NCBI GenBank assembly: GCA_016931365.1
Contig: JAFGEY010000035.1
Coordinates: forward strand, 1-9,428
DNA: 9,428 nucleotides
Direction of reading: 5' to 3'
Source: Anaerolineae bacterium
Lineage (GTDB): Bacteria; Chloroflexota; Anaerolineae; JAFGEY01
The notes under the pieces were generated by a model. That model saw only the letters and a program-made list of their open reading frames with translations, was not told where the DNA came from and ran no database searches. Shown in pieces: positions 1-6,378 of the stretch (positions within the stretch are counted from its first letter, which is position 1; the number at the start of each line of letters is the position of its first letter). A program made the translations under genes and the position numbers.

Positions 1-417
1 CAGGCCTCGGGTTTCGGCCTCATTGACCGAGGCGTATTGTCCGCCGGTGCGCAGTTGATCGATGATCTGGGCTTTGTAAGCCCGGTAGGCGCCTTGCGCA
101 TCCTTGACCGACAGGTAGCACTCGATCTGAAGGACGACTCGAGTAAACGCGCCATTGCCCGCGTACTCGTGCCGGTAGCCGGATAGCCGGGTAGCAGCGG
201 GATCCCAGCCTTTGCCTTTTTCCAGCCGCGCCTGCTCGACTTGCACATAGCTGACGCCCAGGTCTTCGGCGGACAGCAGCAAGGGCAGCGCGTCGCGGTG
301 ACGGATCGGCGGTGTGGGCGTGGGAGGGCGGATCGGCGTGGGCGTGGCCTTTTGGCACGCACCGGTCAGGACCAATGCCGCGAGCATGAGAACAAACCAA
401 CCAATTTTGTTGCGCAT
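1..417 (-). CDS. Putative lipoprotein, unknown function (3' end cut off by window)
   Basis: Reading leftwards from an ATG at 417, the frame stays open for 139 codons to the window edge, so the C-terminus is missing. Residues 1-21 form a lipoprotein signal peptide: M-R-N-K, a hydrophobic stretch, then L-T-G-A-C with Cys21 as the probable lipidated residue. The Thr at -3 is less usual than Leu but is allowed. A Thr/Pro-rich linker follows (about residues 24-36, P-T-P-T-P type), common in Chloroflexota lipoproteins. A soluble part then begins with a 'LPLLLSAEDLGVSYVQVEQ' segment. I recognise no family. An AGGG at 424-427, six bases upstream, is a modest ribosome binding site and supports this start. 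A competing frame starting with GTG at 424 has no signal peptide and was rejected. It lies 93 nt downstream of gatB on the same strand and could be co-transcribed with it. The product should be anchored on the outer face of the cytoplasmic membrane. Confidence 0.72.
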   Translation of the reverse strand, partial: MRNKIGWFVLMLAALVLTGACQKATPTPIRPPTPTPPIRHRDALPLLLSAEDLGVSYVQVEQARLEKGKGWDPAATRLSGYRHEYAGNGAFTRVVLQIECYLSVKDAQGAYRAYKAQIIDQLRTGGQYASVNEAETRGL

Positions 418-454
418 TTTGCACCCTGTCGATCTGCTTTGAGGATGGCGTCCT

Positions 455-487
455 ATGTGCCCGTCACTTGTCAAGTGACGGACACGT
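455..487. repeat. Near-perfect palindrome between gatB and the lipoprotein gene
   Basis: Ten-base arms CCGTCACTTG (461-470) and CAAGTGACGG (472-481) are perfectly complementary around a single central T. After one mismatch (460/482) the symmetry continues to 455/487, with one further T-G mismatch. It sits in the 93-nt gap between the gatB stop and the lipoprotein start. There is no T-tract next to it on either strand, so it is not a classic intrinsic terminator. It could be a REP-like intergenic palindrome, a transcript-stabilising hairpin or a protein-binding site. The sequence alone does not decide between these. Confidence 0.6.
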
Positions 488-510
488 GATGCCCCTACGA
501 CACGACATTT

Positions 511-1962
511 TCATTTTCCCCGTCGTGCGTCGAGTTGACGCTGCATCAACTCGCGCACCACCTGCGGGTTGGCCTTGCCGCGCGAGGCGCGCATCACTTG
601 GCCGATCAAAAAGCCAATCACACTTTCTTTGCCGTTCAAATACTGTTCGACCGCATCAGTATTGTCCTCGATGGCCCGGCGCACCAGTTGCTCGATCTCG
701 CTCGCGTCGCTGATTTGAGCCAATCCCCTGGCCTTGATGATCGCCGGCGCGGATTCGCCGCTTTCAAACATCTGTGTGAGTACGTCCTTGCCCATGGTCG
801 CGTTGATGACATTCTTGTGCACCTGGGCCAGCAACTCGACCAGCCCATCCGGTGACACAGGCGACTTGGCAATGCTCAAATTGCGTTCGTTGAGCAGGCG
901 GAAAAACTCGACCGTGATCCAGTTGCTCACCGTCTGTGGATCGATTTGGTTCGGCCGCGCGGCCCGCACGGCTGCTTCGTAATAGTCGGCGGTCTCAGCA
1001 TCGCCGACCAGCACGGCGGCGTCCTGGGTCTTGATCCCATAGTTCTCGACAAAACGTGCCTGTTTCGCATCGGGCAACTCGGGCAGGCTGGCACGGATCG
1101 CATCGACATACGGGCGGCTCAATTCCAGCGGCGGCAGGTCGGGCTCGGGAAAGTAGCGGTAATCCTCGGCAAATTCTTTGCTGCGCTGCAAGATTGTCCG
1201 TCCCTGGCGCTCGTTCCAGCCCATTGTCACCTGCTCGACCCGACCGCCGGCTTCCAGCACTGCGATCTGGCGGGCGATCTCGTAATCGATGGCCTGTTTG
1301 ACCGAACGGAACGAGTTGAGGTTTTTAACTTCCGTTTTGGTGCCCAGTTTGTCGCTGCCCGCCGGGCTGACCGAGACGTTGGCCTCGCAGCGCATTGCGC
1401 CTTTTTCCATATCGGCGGTGCTGACGCCCAGGTAGCGCAAAATTGTGCGCAGCTTGATCAGGTATTGGCGGGCCTCTTCGGCACTGTGAATATCCGGTTC
1501 GGTGACAATTTCGAGCAACGGCACGCCGCTCCGATTATAATCGACCAGGCTGGCCTCGCTGACGTGAAAGGTTTTGGCCGTGTCTTCTTCCATATGCGCG
1601 CGGGTGATGCGAATGTGTTTGCGCTCGCCGTCCACGTCGACATCGATCCAACCACCAATGCAGAGCGGCATATCGTACTGCGATATCTGGTAGCCTTTTG
1701 GCAGGTCTGGATAGGTGTAATTCTTGCGGTCAAACTTGGAAAAAGGGGCGATTTCGCAGTTCAACGCCAGGCCAACCTTGATCGCATACTCGATTGCCTG
1801 GCGGTTGATCACTGGCAAGGTGCCGGGGTAGCCCATACACACCGGGCAGATGTGGGTGTTCGGCGCCTGGCCGAAAAACTCGGCGCTGCATGAGCAAAAC
1901 ATCTTGGAAGCGGTATCCAGTTCGGCATGCACTTCCATGCCGATGGTGGCGCGATAGTCCAT
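511..1962 (-). CDS. gatB: Aspartyl/glutamyl-tRNA(Asn/Gln) amidotransferase subunit B
   Basis: GatB is the tRNA-binding and kinase-like subunit of the cytoplasmic GatCAB amidotransferase. It activates Glu-tRNA(Gln) or Asp-tRNA(Asn) so that ammonia from GatA can convert it to Gln- or Asn-tRNA. The 483-residue length is normal. Family marks are clear: I-G-M-E-V-H at residues 7-12; a zinc-type cysteine set C23-x-C25 and C39-P-V-C42; D-R-K-N-Y-x-Y-P-D-L-P-K-G-Y-Q-I-S-Q near residue 80-95; and G-V-P-L-L-E-I-V-T-E-P-D-I near 145-157. A helical YqeY-type tail occupies roughly the last 140 residues and contains G-Q-V-M-R-A-S-R-G-K-A-N-P. The ATG is supported by GAGGAG at 1969-1974, six bases upstream, and by a strong promoter at 1993-2020. 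gatA and gatC are not adjacent, which is common. An inverted repeat CACGAC/GTCGTG (501-506/522-527) spans the stop codon but has no T-tract. The call is secure. Confidence 0.98.
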   Translation of the reverse strand: MDYRATIGMEVHAELDTASKMFCSCSAEFFGQAPNTHICPVCMGYPGTLPVINRQAIEYAIKVGLALNCEIAPFSKFDRKNYTYPDLPKGYQISQYDMPLCIGGWIDVDVDGERKHIRITRAHMEEDTAKTFHVSEASLVDYNRSGVPLLEIVTEPDIHSAEEARQYLIKLRTILRYLGVSTADMEKGAMRCEANVSVSPAGSDKLGTKTEVKNLNSFRSVKQAIDYEIARQIAVLEAGGRVEQVTMGWNERQGRTILQRSKEFAEDYRYFPEPDLPPLELSRPYVDAIRASLPELPDAKQARFVENYGIKTQDAAVLVGDAETADYYEAAVRAARPNQIDPQTVSNWITVEFFRLLNERNLSIAKSPVSPDGLVELLAQVHKNVINATMGKDVLTQMFESGESAPAIIKARGLAQISDASEIEQLVRRAIEDNTDAVEQYLNGKESVIGFLIGQVMRASRGKANPQVVRELMQRQLDARRGK

Positions 1963-1992
1963 CGAATTCTCCTCACGATAGTCTTGCCGGGG

Positions 1993-2020
1993 ATTATACC
2001 ATGCAAAAAGGGCAAGTCAA
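1993..2020 (-). promoter_or_regulatory. Sigma-70-type promoter for gatB
   Basis: On the minus strand, TTGACT (2015-2020) is followed by a 16-nt spacer and a perfect TATAAT (1993-1998). A TGG directly before it makes an extended -10. Predicted transcription start is near 1985, giving a short leader before the gatB ribosome binding site. It is divergent from the transporter promoter about 50 bp away. Confidence 0.8.
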
Positions 2021-2064
2021 AGTAATATCCGAAAAGTCATTATGCGTCGCCAAATATGAAAATG

Positions 2065-2073
2065 TGGTATAAT
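2065..2073 (+). promoter_or_regulatory. Extended -10 promoter for the ABC importer operon
   Basis: TGG followed by TATAAT (2068-2073) forms an extended -10 element. At the expected -35 distance (around 2045-2050) there is only a poor match, which an extended -10 can tolerate. The predicted start near 2080 would leave about 180 nt of leader before the solute-binding protein gene. The 12 bases TGGTATAATCCC here (2065-2076) are repeated exactly, in inverse orientation, at the gatB promoter (1990-2001). Confidence 0.6.
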
Positions 2074-2080
2074 CCCACTC

Positions 2081-2260
2081 CGAGATGGACATCAAGGTTG
2101 TTTGGTTGTAACTAATATGGCGCAGATGGGTTATAGGTAGTGCCCGCCAAGCCCATCTATGATGGGCCCTCACCGCGCGTATGTCCATGGCAGACATACC
2201 CCGCCTGCTGCTCGTTTGATGTTTATTCACCTGCCCAAACTTCCAAGAGGAGAAAGAAAT
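2081..2260 (+). other. Structured 5' leader of the importer operon
   Basis: This 180-nt untranslated stretch contains three inverted-repeat pairings. GCCCATC (2151-2157) pairs with GATGGGC (2161-2167) around a TAT loop. The same CCCATCT can instead pair upstream with AGATGGG (2124-2130), extendable to nine pairs (2124-2132 with 2150-2158, one of them G-U), so the two stems exclude each other. GTATGTC (2179-2185) pairs with GACATAC (2193-2199) around a 7-nt loop. A seven-codon open frame, M-A-Q-M-G-Y-R-stop (2117-2140), overlaps the upstream arm but lacks a convincing ribosome binding site. No T-tract follows any stem, so termination control is not evident. AGGAG at 2248-2252 is the binding site for the downstream gene. 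No known riboswitch class was recognised. Confidence 0.4.
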
Positions 2261-4054
2261 ATGAGTCACAGATATTGGTATGCCTTGATCGGCGTTCTGC
2301 TTGCCATATCGCTGATCTTGTCCGCGTGCGCCAAAACGAGCGCGCCGGCGACTGGCGTTACGGCCACCTCAACCCCGCCAACGGCGACTGTCGAGCCGAC
2401 CACCACCCCCAAGCCCGGCGCCGACAAGCAGGGCGGCACCCTGGTGATGGGCTTTTACCAGGAGCCCGACGTGCTCAACCCCTACATCCGCACCCAGACC
2501 GTGGCCGGCATCACCGCCGATTTTATGGAGCGCGGCCTGATCCTGGTCTTGCCAGACGGCAAGCGCATACCCGACCTGGTGGTTGAGGTACCGAGCCTTC
2601 AGAACGGCGGCGTCTCCCCGGACGGTCTGACCATCACCTACAAGCTCAAAAAGGATATCGTCTGGTCGGACGGCGATCCCTTTGACTGCCAGGATGTGGT
2701 TTTTACCTGGCAGGTGATCATGAATCCTGACAGCGGCACGGTGAGCACCAGCGGCTACAAGGATATGGAATCGGTGATTTGCCATAACGATCATACCGCC
2801 GTTGTTAAATACAAAACCTTTTATGCTCCTTACCTGACCCGTTTTCCCGCGATTCTGCCTAGCCACGTCGACCTCGACCCGGCCAAGATGCAGGAATGGG
2901 AGTACAATCGGATCCCCGCTCCGGTTCTAGGCCCTTATATGATCGAAGAGTGGGTTTCCGGCGATCACATGATCCTTGTCCGCAATGAGAAATACGAATA
3001 CTGGGCAACTGAGGGCAAACCCTACCTCGACAGCATCATCCTGCGCTGGATCGAGAGCCGTGAGGTCGGCAAGCAGTTGATCCAGACCGGCGAGATCGAC
3101 TTTTTGTGGGACCTGGTCGAGTCAGACATTCCCGAAGTGCAAGGCTGGCAAGGTATCGTCCTCGACTCGCCGCCCGAGACGGGCACTGAGCGCTTGCTGC
3201 TCAACCTCGTCGATCCCGAGCTGGATGCCCCTTGTGTCGAATACTTGCAAGCGAACTCGTCGCCGCACTGGGCGTTGGGCGATGCCCGGGTGCGCGAGGC
3301 AATCGAACTGGGTATTGACAAGCAAAAGCTGGTCGACAAGCTGCTCTACGGCTTGGCCACGCCGGGCACCACCGAATTGAACCTGGGCTGGGCCAGGGCC
3401 AACATTCTGTTGTCGCCTTACGACCCCGAAAAGGCCAGGTCGCTGCTCGAAGAAGCAGGCTGGACCGACGCGAACGGCGATGGCATCCGCGAGTGCAATG
3501 GCTGCGCTACCGCACAAGCAGGCAAGGTGCTCAAGCTCAAGTTGCAGACCACCTCGGGCAACGCGCTGCGTGAGCAGACCGAGCAGGTGATCGTCGAAAT
3601 GATGGCCGAGATCGGCATCGCCATGTACATTGAGAACGTGCCCAGCGCCGAGCTTTTCGGCAGCTATTCCGGCGGTGCGTTCCGCAAGCACGGTCAGTTT
3701 GACGTTTTGTTGTACACCACCACCTATGGTATCGATCCGCAGAGCCATATGGAAGGTTACTATGCCTCTTCCAGCATCCCATGTGACGACAATGCCGGAC
3801 AGGGGTTCAACTATTCGCGGTGGATCGACTCCGAAGCCGACAAGTGGATTGCGGTCGCCGGGAGCAGCCCAGATGAGGTGGTGCGCGCCGATGCTTACCA
3901 AAAGGCCTCCGAGCGCATCGCACTTGGCCGCCCGCAAATCTTTCTCTACGACCGCATGGAGATCAACGCGCACGTTGTTGCGCTGAAAGGCTGGGAGTGC
4001 AACATCTGGGAGACCATCGCCTGGAACGCCGAAGGGTGGTGGTTGGATAGGTAA
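2261..4054 (+). CDS. ABC importer solute-binding lipoprotein, family 5 (peptide/dipeptide type)
   Basis: This is the extracytoplasmic receptor that hands a ligand to the two permeases encoded next. It has 597 residues, typical of SBP_bac_5 proteins. Residues 1-23 are a lipoprotein signal peptide ending L-S-A-C, with Cys23 as the lipid anchor. A Thr/Pro-rich tether (about 28-50) follows, then the mature domain starting near G-G-T-L-V-M-G. Family marks are K-K-D-I-V-W-S-D-G-D-P-F (130-141), V-R-E-A-I-E-L-G-I-D-K-Q-K-L-V before the second lobe, and Y-D-P-E-K-A-R-S-L-L-E-E-A-G-W (387-401). The last runs into D403-A-N-G-D-G-I-R-E, a Ca-loop-like turn common in this family. C143 and C174 may form a disulfide. 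The start at 2261 is chosen because AGGAG lies eight bases upstream and the signal peptide begins there; an in-frame ATG at 2159 would bury the signal peptide and has no binding site. Ligand identity (peptide, oligosaccharide, nickel) cannot be read from the sequence. It ends 6 nt before the permease. Confidence 0.93.
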   Translation: MSHRYWYALIGVLLAISLILSACAKTSAPATGVTATSTPPTATVEPTTTPKPGADKQGGTLVMGFYQEPDVLNPYIRTQTVAGITADFMERGLILVLPDGKRIPDLVVEVPSLQNGGVSPDGLTITYKLKKDIVWSDGDPFDCQDVVFTWQVIMNPDSGTVSTSGYKDMESVICHNDHTAVVKYKTFYAPYLTRFPAILPSHVDLDPAKMQEWEYNRIPAPVLGPYMIEEWVSGDHMILVRNEKYEYWATEGKPYLDSIILRWIESREVGKQLIQTGEIDFLWDLVESDIPEVQGWQGIVLDSPPETGTERLLLNLVDPELDAPCVEYLQANSSPHWALGDARVREAIELGIDKQKLVDKLLYGLATPGTTELNLGWARANILLSPYDPEKARSLLEEAGWTDANGDGIRECNGCATAQAGKVLKLKLQTTSGNALREQTEQVIVEMMAEIGIAMYIENVPSAELFGSYSGGAFRKHGQFDVLLYTTTYGIDPQSHMEGYYASSSIPCDDNAGQGFNYSRWIDSEADKWIAVAGSSPDEVVRADAYQKASERIALGRPQIFLYDRMEINAHVVALKGWECNIWETIAWNAEGWWLDR

Positions 4055-4060
4055 AAGGGT

Positions 4061-5311
4061 ATGGCGCGCTATTTGATTCGCCGCATCCTGCAGGCGATCC
4101 CGGTGCTGTTTTTCATCAGCGCAATCGTCTACGGGCTGATCGCGATCAGCCCGGTCGATCCGCTGGCGATCTATGAAGAGAACCCCAACATCACGCCGGA
4201 AGATGTGGCGATGCTGGAATATCGGCTTGGGCTGCGCCAGCCGGTGTTTCTCAACTTTCGCGGCAGCAGTGGCACGGTCAAGGCTGAAAAGATCGACCTT
4301 TACAGCAAATTCAACGCCTCGGACGGCATCGAGCCGGTCAAGACGGGCGAATTGTCGGCCGGCGCGCGGGTTGCCATCGTCGACGACGGCAGGGTTGGCA
4401 ACGTGCGCTGGGTCAAGGTGCTCGATGTCGAGCGCCGCGTTACCGGTTGGACCGAGCGCGACCGGCTCTCGATCCGCGTCAATCCTTTTGACAGCCGCTA
4501 TTTCAGGTGGCTTTTTGCTGTCTTGCAGGGCGATATGGGCCGCTCCAATGTCGAACGCCGCCCGGCGCTGGAGATGATCCTCGAACGCCTTCCGGCGACG
4601 CTGTATCTGATGAGTGCGGCCCTGATCGGCCAACTGCTGATCGCCATGCCGGTTGGCATTCTCTCAGCGGTCAAGCAGTACTCGCCTTTCGATTATATCG
4701 CTACGGCGATCTCTTATATGGGCCGTTCGATCCCGATCTTTTGGTTTGGCTTGCTGCTGATCATTTTCTTTCACGCCACGCTCGACTGGCCCGCCTGGGC
4801 GGGTGAGCGCCTGGCCGGGACGCCGCTTTTTCCCGGCGGCAGCATGTTTGACATCCGCCTCAAGCGCGAGCTGGGCCGCACGCCGTGGTGGGATTACCTG
4901 TATCACCTCGTACTGCCGGCGACGATGCTCAGCGTGTACGGCGCGGCGCGCTATATGCGCTATCTGCGCGCCAGCATGCTTGAAGTGATCCATCAGGATT
5001 ACGTGCGTACGGCGCGGGCCAAGGGCCTGCCGGAGCGGATGGTGCTGTACGTTCACGCGCTCAAGAACGCGGCCATCCCGCTGGTGACACTGCTGGCGCT
5101 GGACATGCCCTCACTCTTTGGCGGCGCACTCTTTACCGAGACGATCTTTGGCTGGCCGGGGATGGGCCGGCTTTTTTTCCGTTCCGCCCAACGCGTGGAT
5201 TATGCGGTGTTGATGGGCATTGTGATGATCAATGCCACGCTGATCGTCGCTTTCAACCTGATCGCCGACATGGTCTATGCGATTCTGGATCCGCGCATCG
5301 CTTACAATTGA
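4061..5311 (+). CDS. DppB/OppB-type ABC permease with an SH3b-like insertion
   Basis: This is one of the two integral membrane subunits of the importer. The N-terminal M-A-R-Y-L-I-R-R-I-L-Q-A-I-P-V-L and first membrane helix (about 9-30) are characteristic. So is the C-terminal domain of five more helices, with the ATPase-contacting EAA loop D313-Y-V-R-T-A-R-A-K-G-L and the E-T-I-F-G-W-P-G-M-G motif after it. At 416 residues it is longer than the usual 300-340. The excess is one block, about residues 67-146, between G-L-R-Q-P-V-F-L-N-F and Y-F-R-W-L-F-A-V-L-Q-G-D-M-G-R-S. Normally these two segments lie close together in the periplasmic loop after helix 1. The block reads like an SH3b fold: G-A-R-V-A-I-V (101-107), R116-W-V-K-V, then G129-W-T-E-R-D-R-L-S-I. 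It starts 6 nt after the binding-protein stop with only a weak AGGG-like site, suggesting translational coupling. The permease call is certain; the SH3b reading is by eye. Confidence 0.95.
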   Translation: MARYLIRRILQAIPVLFFISAIVYGLIAISPVDPLAIYEENPNITPEDVAMLEYRLGLRQPVFLNFRGSSGTVKAEKIDLYSKFNASDGIEPVKTGELSAGARVAIVDDGRVGNVRWVKVLDVERRVTGWTERDRLSIRVNPFDSRYFRWLFAVLQGDMGRSNVERRPALEMILERLPATLYLMSAALIGQLLIAMPVGILSAVKQYSPFDYIATAISYMGRSIPIFWFGLLLIIFFHATLDWPAWAGERLAGTPLFPGGSMFDIRLKRELGRTPWWDYLYHLVLPATMLSVYGAARYMRYLRASMLEVIHQDYVRTARAKGLPERMVLYVHALKNAAIPLVTLLALDMPSLFGGALFTETIFGWPGMGRLFFRSAQRVDYAVLMGIVMINATLIVAFNLIADMVYAILDPRIAYN

Positions 5312-5325
5312 TTGACGCTGATTTC

Positions 5326-5345
5326 CACGAATTAACACGGATTTG
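5326..5345. repeat. Two-copy 10-bp tandem repeat between the permease genes
   Basis: CACGAATTAA (5326-5335) is followed directly by CACGGATTTG (5336-5345), matching at 7 of 10 positions and in phase with one helical turn. It fills most of the 54-nt gap between the two permease genes. The style ('CACGRATT' runs) resembles short intergenic repeats I associate with environmental bacterial genomes, but I cannot confirm that here. Confidence 0.35.
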
Positions 5346-5353
5346 TCTTTGTC

Positions 5354-5359
5354 AAGGAG
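5354..5359 (+). promoter_or_regulatory. Ribosome binding site setting a GTG start
   Basis: AAGGAG lies six bases before GTG at 5366 and is the strongest site in this gap. It decides the start of the second permease, which has no suitable ATG before its first membrane helix other than codons well inside the conserved region. Confidence 0.8.
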
Positions 5360-5365
5360 CCATCG

Positions 5366-6307
5366 GTGCCCGGTTCATCTCGCGAGCAGTCTGGCAGCCA
5401 CAAAGCCAATTGCACATCACGGGACGTCGCGCGTAGCTTGAGCGGCACACGATGGCGATCTTTTCGCCGCCACAAACCGGCGATGGTCGGCTCGGCGATC
5501 ATTCTTGTCCTGATCCTGGCCTCGAGCCTGGCCCCGGTCGCCACACCATACAACCCAGAAAAGACCAACCTGGATTTGATGCTGGCCCCGCCTTCCTGGC
5601 AGCACCTGATGGGCACCGACGAGCTGGGCCGCGATCTGTTGACCCGTCTCTTGTACGGCGGGCGGATTTCACTGATCATCGGCGCAATGGCGATGGCGTT
5701 GGCCGTCATCCTGGGCACGGTGGTCGGTGGGCTGGCCGGATTTTACGGCGGTTGGGTTGATGGCGTCCTGATGCATCTGGTCGATATGATGCTCGCCTTT
5801 CCCTCGTTGTTTGTGCTGGTCATCCTGGCGCTTGCGCTGCGCGATCTACCGGTCGAGGCGCTGCGCGGCACGGCTTTTGCCAGCGTCCTTTCAATCGCTC
5901 TGGTCATCGCCGTGCTGTCGTGGATGCCGGTCGCTCGGCTGGTGCGCGCCGCATTTCTGTCAATCAGAGAGCAAGAGTTTATCCTCGCTGCACGCTGCGT
6001 CGGCGTGCCTCCCCTGCGGATGATGGTTCGCCACATGTTTCCTAACGCGGCGAGTTCGATCATCATCGCTGCCACGTTTCTCGTCGCCACGTCGATTGTC
6101 ACCGAGTCCGGCCTCAGCTACCTGGGATTTGGCGTCCAGCCGCCGACGCCCACCTGGGGCAATATGCTCAAGAACGCCCAGGCGCAGATGATGCGCGCGC
6201 CGTGGACGGCCATTTTCCCCGGCTTGATGATCTTTGTGACCGTCATCGCACTCAATTTTATCGGTGACGGCCTGCGTGATGCGCTTGACCCACACAAGGC
6301 CGATTAG
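5366..6307 (+). CDS. DppC/OppC-type ABC permease
   Basis: This is the second membrane subunit, pairing with the DppB-type permease to form the channel. Its 313 residues are normal for the family. The cytoplasmic N-terminus (about 1-38) includes a basic R-W-R-S-F-R-R-H-K-P segment typical of OppC_N. Helix 1 (about 40-60) follows, then the signature L-M-G-T-D-E-L-G-R-D-L-L-T-R (about 81-94) and the core permease domain. The EAA loop is E202-Q-E-F-I-L-A-A-R-C-V-G-V, followed by T-E-S-G-L-S-Y-L-G-F-G-V-Q-P-P-T-P-T-W-G. The C-terminus, N-F-I-G-D-G-L-R-D-A-L-D-P, is complete. It starts with GTG, set by AAGGAG at 5354-5359. It is the last gene of the operon: no DppD/DppF-type ATPase follows, and a new promoter begins within 40 nt of the stop. 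The ATPases must therefore be supplied from another locus. The substrate is not determined. Confidence 0.96.
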   Translation: MPGSSREQSGSHKANCTSRDVARSLSGTRWRSFRRHKPAMVGSAIILVLILASSLAPVATPYNPEKTNLDLMLAPPSWQHLMGTDELGRDLLTRLLYGGRISLIIGAMAMALAVILGTVVGGLAGFYGGWVDGVLMHLVDMMLAFPSLFVLVILALALRDLPVEALRGTAFASVLSIALVIAVLSWMPVARLVRAAFLSIREQEFILAARCVGVPPLRMMVRHMFPNAASSIIIAATFLVATSIVTESGLSYLGFGVQPPTPTWGNMLKNAQAQMMRAPWTAIFPGLMIFVTVIALNFIGDGLRDALDPHKAD

Positions 6308-6324
6308 CGCCTATCCTAATTTTT
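6303..6324 (+). terminator. Weak candidate terminator after the importer operon
   Basis: ATTAG (6303-6307, overlapping the stop codon) can pair with CTAAT (6316-6320) and is followed by a run of T through 6324. The stem is only five pairs and A/T-rich, so it would be a poor intrinsic terminator. It is the only T-tract-linked stem seen between the operon and the next promoter. Confidence 0.22.
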
Positions 6325-6351
6325 ATGTCACCTGGTCAATAGCTTGACATA
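6324..6351. promoter_or_regulatory. Operator-like inverted repeat over a -35 box
   Basis: TATGTCA (6324-6330) and TGACATA (6345-6351) are perfect inverted copies separated by 14 nt, with half-site centres 21 bp apart (two helical turns). The right arm contains nearly the whole -35 hexamer of the promoter of the TPR gene. The geometry suits a dimeric repressor. No regulator gene is present in the window. Confidence 0.45.
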
Positions 6352-6372
6352 GTCCACGCACCATGTTAAAAT
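6344..6372 (+). promoter_or_regulatory. Sigma-70-type promoter for the TPR/PDWL gene
   Basis: A perfect TTGACA (6344-6349) is followed by a 17-nt spacer and TAAAAT (6367-6372), preceded by TG at 6364-6365 as an extended -10. Transcription should start near 6379-6380, leaving about 160 nt before the ATG at 6541. This separates the TPR gene from the importer operon. Confidence 0.8.
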
Positions 6373-6378
6373 AGGAAT

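Noticed and set aside
20..424. 134-codon frame on the minus strand starting with GTG at 424
   Set aside because: It overlaps the lipoprotein frame that has a signal peptide, lipobox and Thr/Pro linker. The alternative product is Arg-rich and lacks any such order.
501..527. CACGAC/GTCGTG inverted repeat as a gatB terminator
   Set aside because: It spans the stop codon with a 15-nt loop and has no following T-tract on the gatB strand, so termination is not supported.
946..1893. 315-codon open frame on the plus strand inside gatB
   Set aside because: It lies entirely antisense to a secure gatB gene, with no ribosome binding site or recognisable motif.
2159..2260. 34-residue N-terminal extension of the solute-binding protein from ATG 2159
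   Set aside because: It would place the lipoprotein signal internally, has no ribosome binding site, and overlaps the leader hairpins; AGGAG at 2248-2252 points to ATG 2261.
3122..4633. 503-codon open frame on the minus strand
   Set aside because: It spans two well-identified sense genes (binding protein and permease) and their junction. The translation has no recognisable domain, so it is a shadow typical of GC-rich coding DNA.
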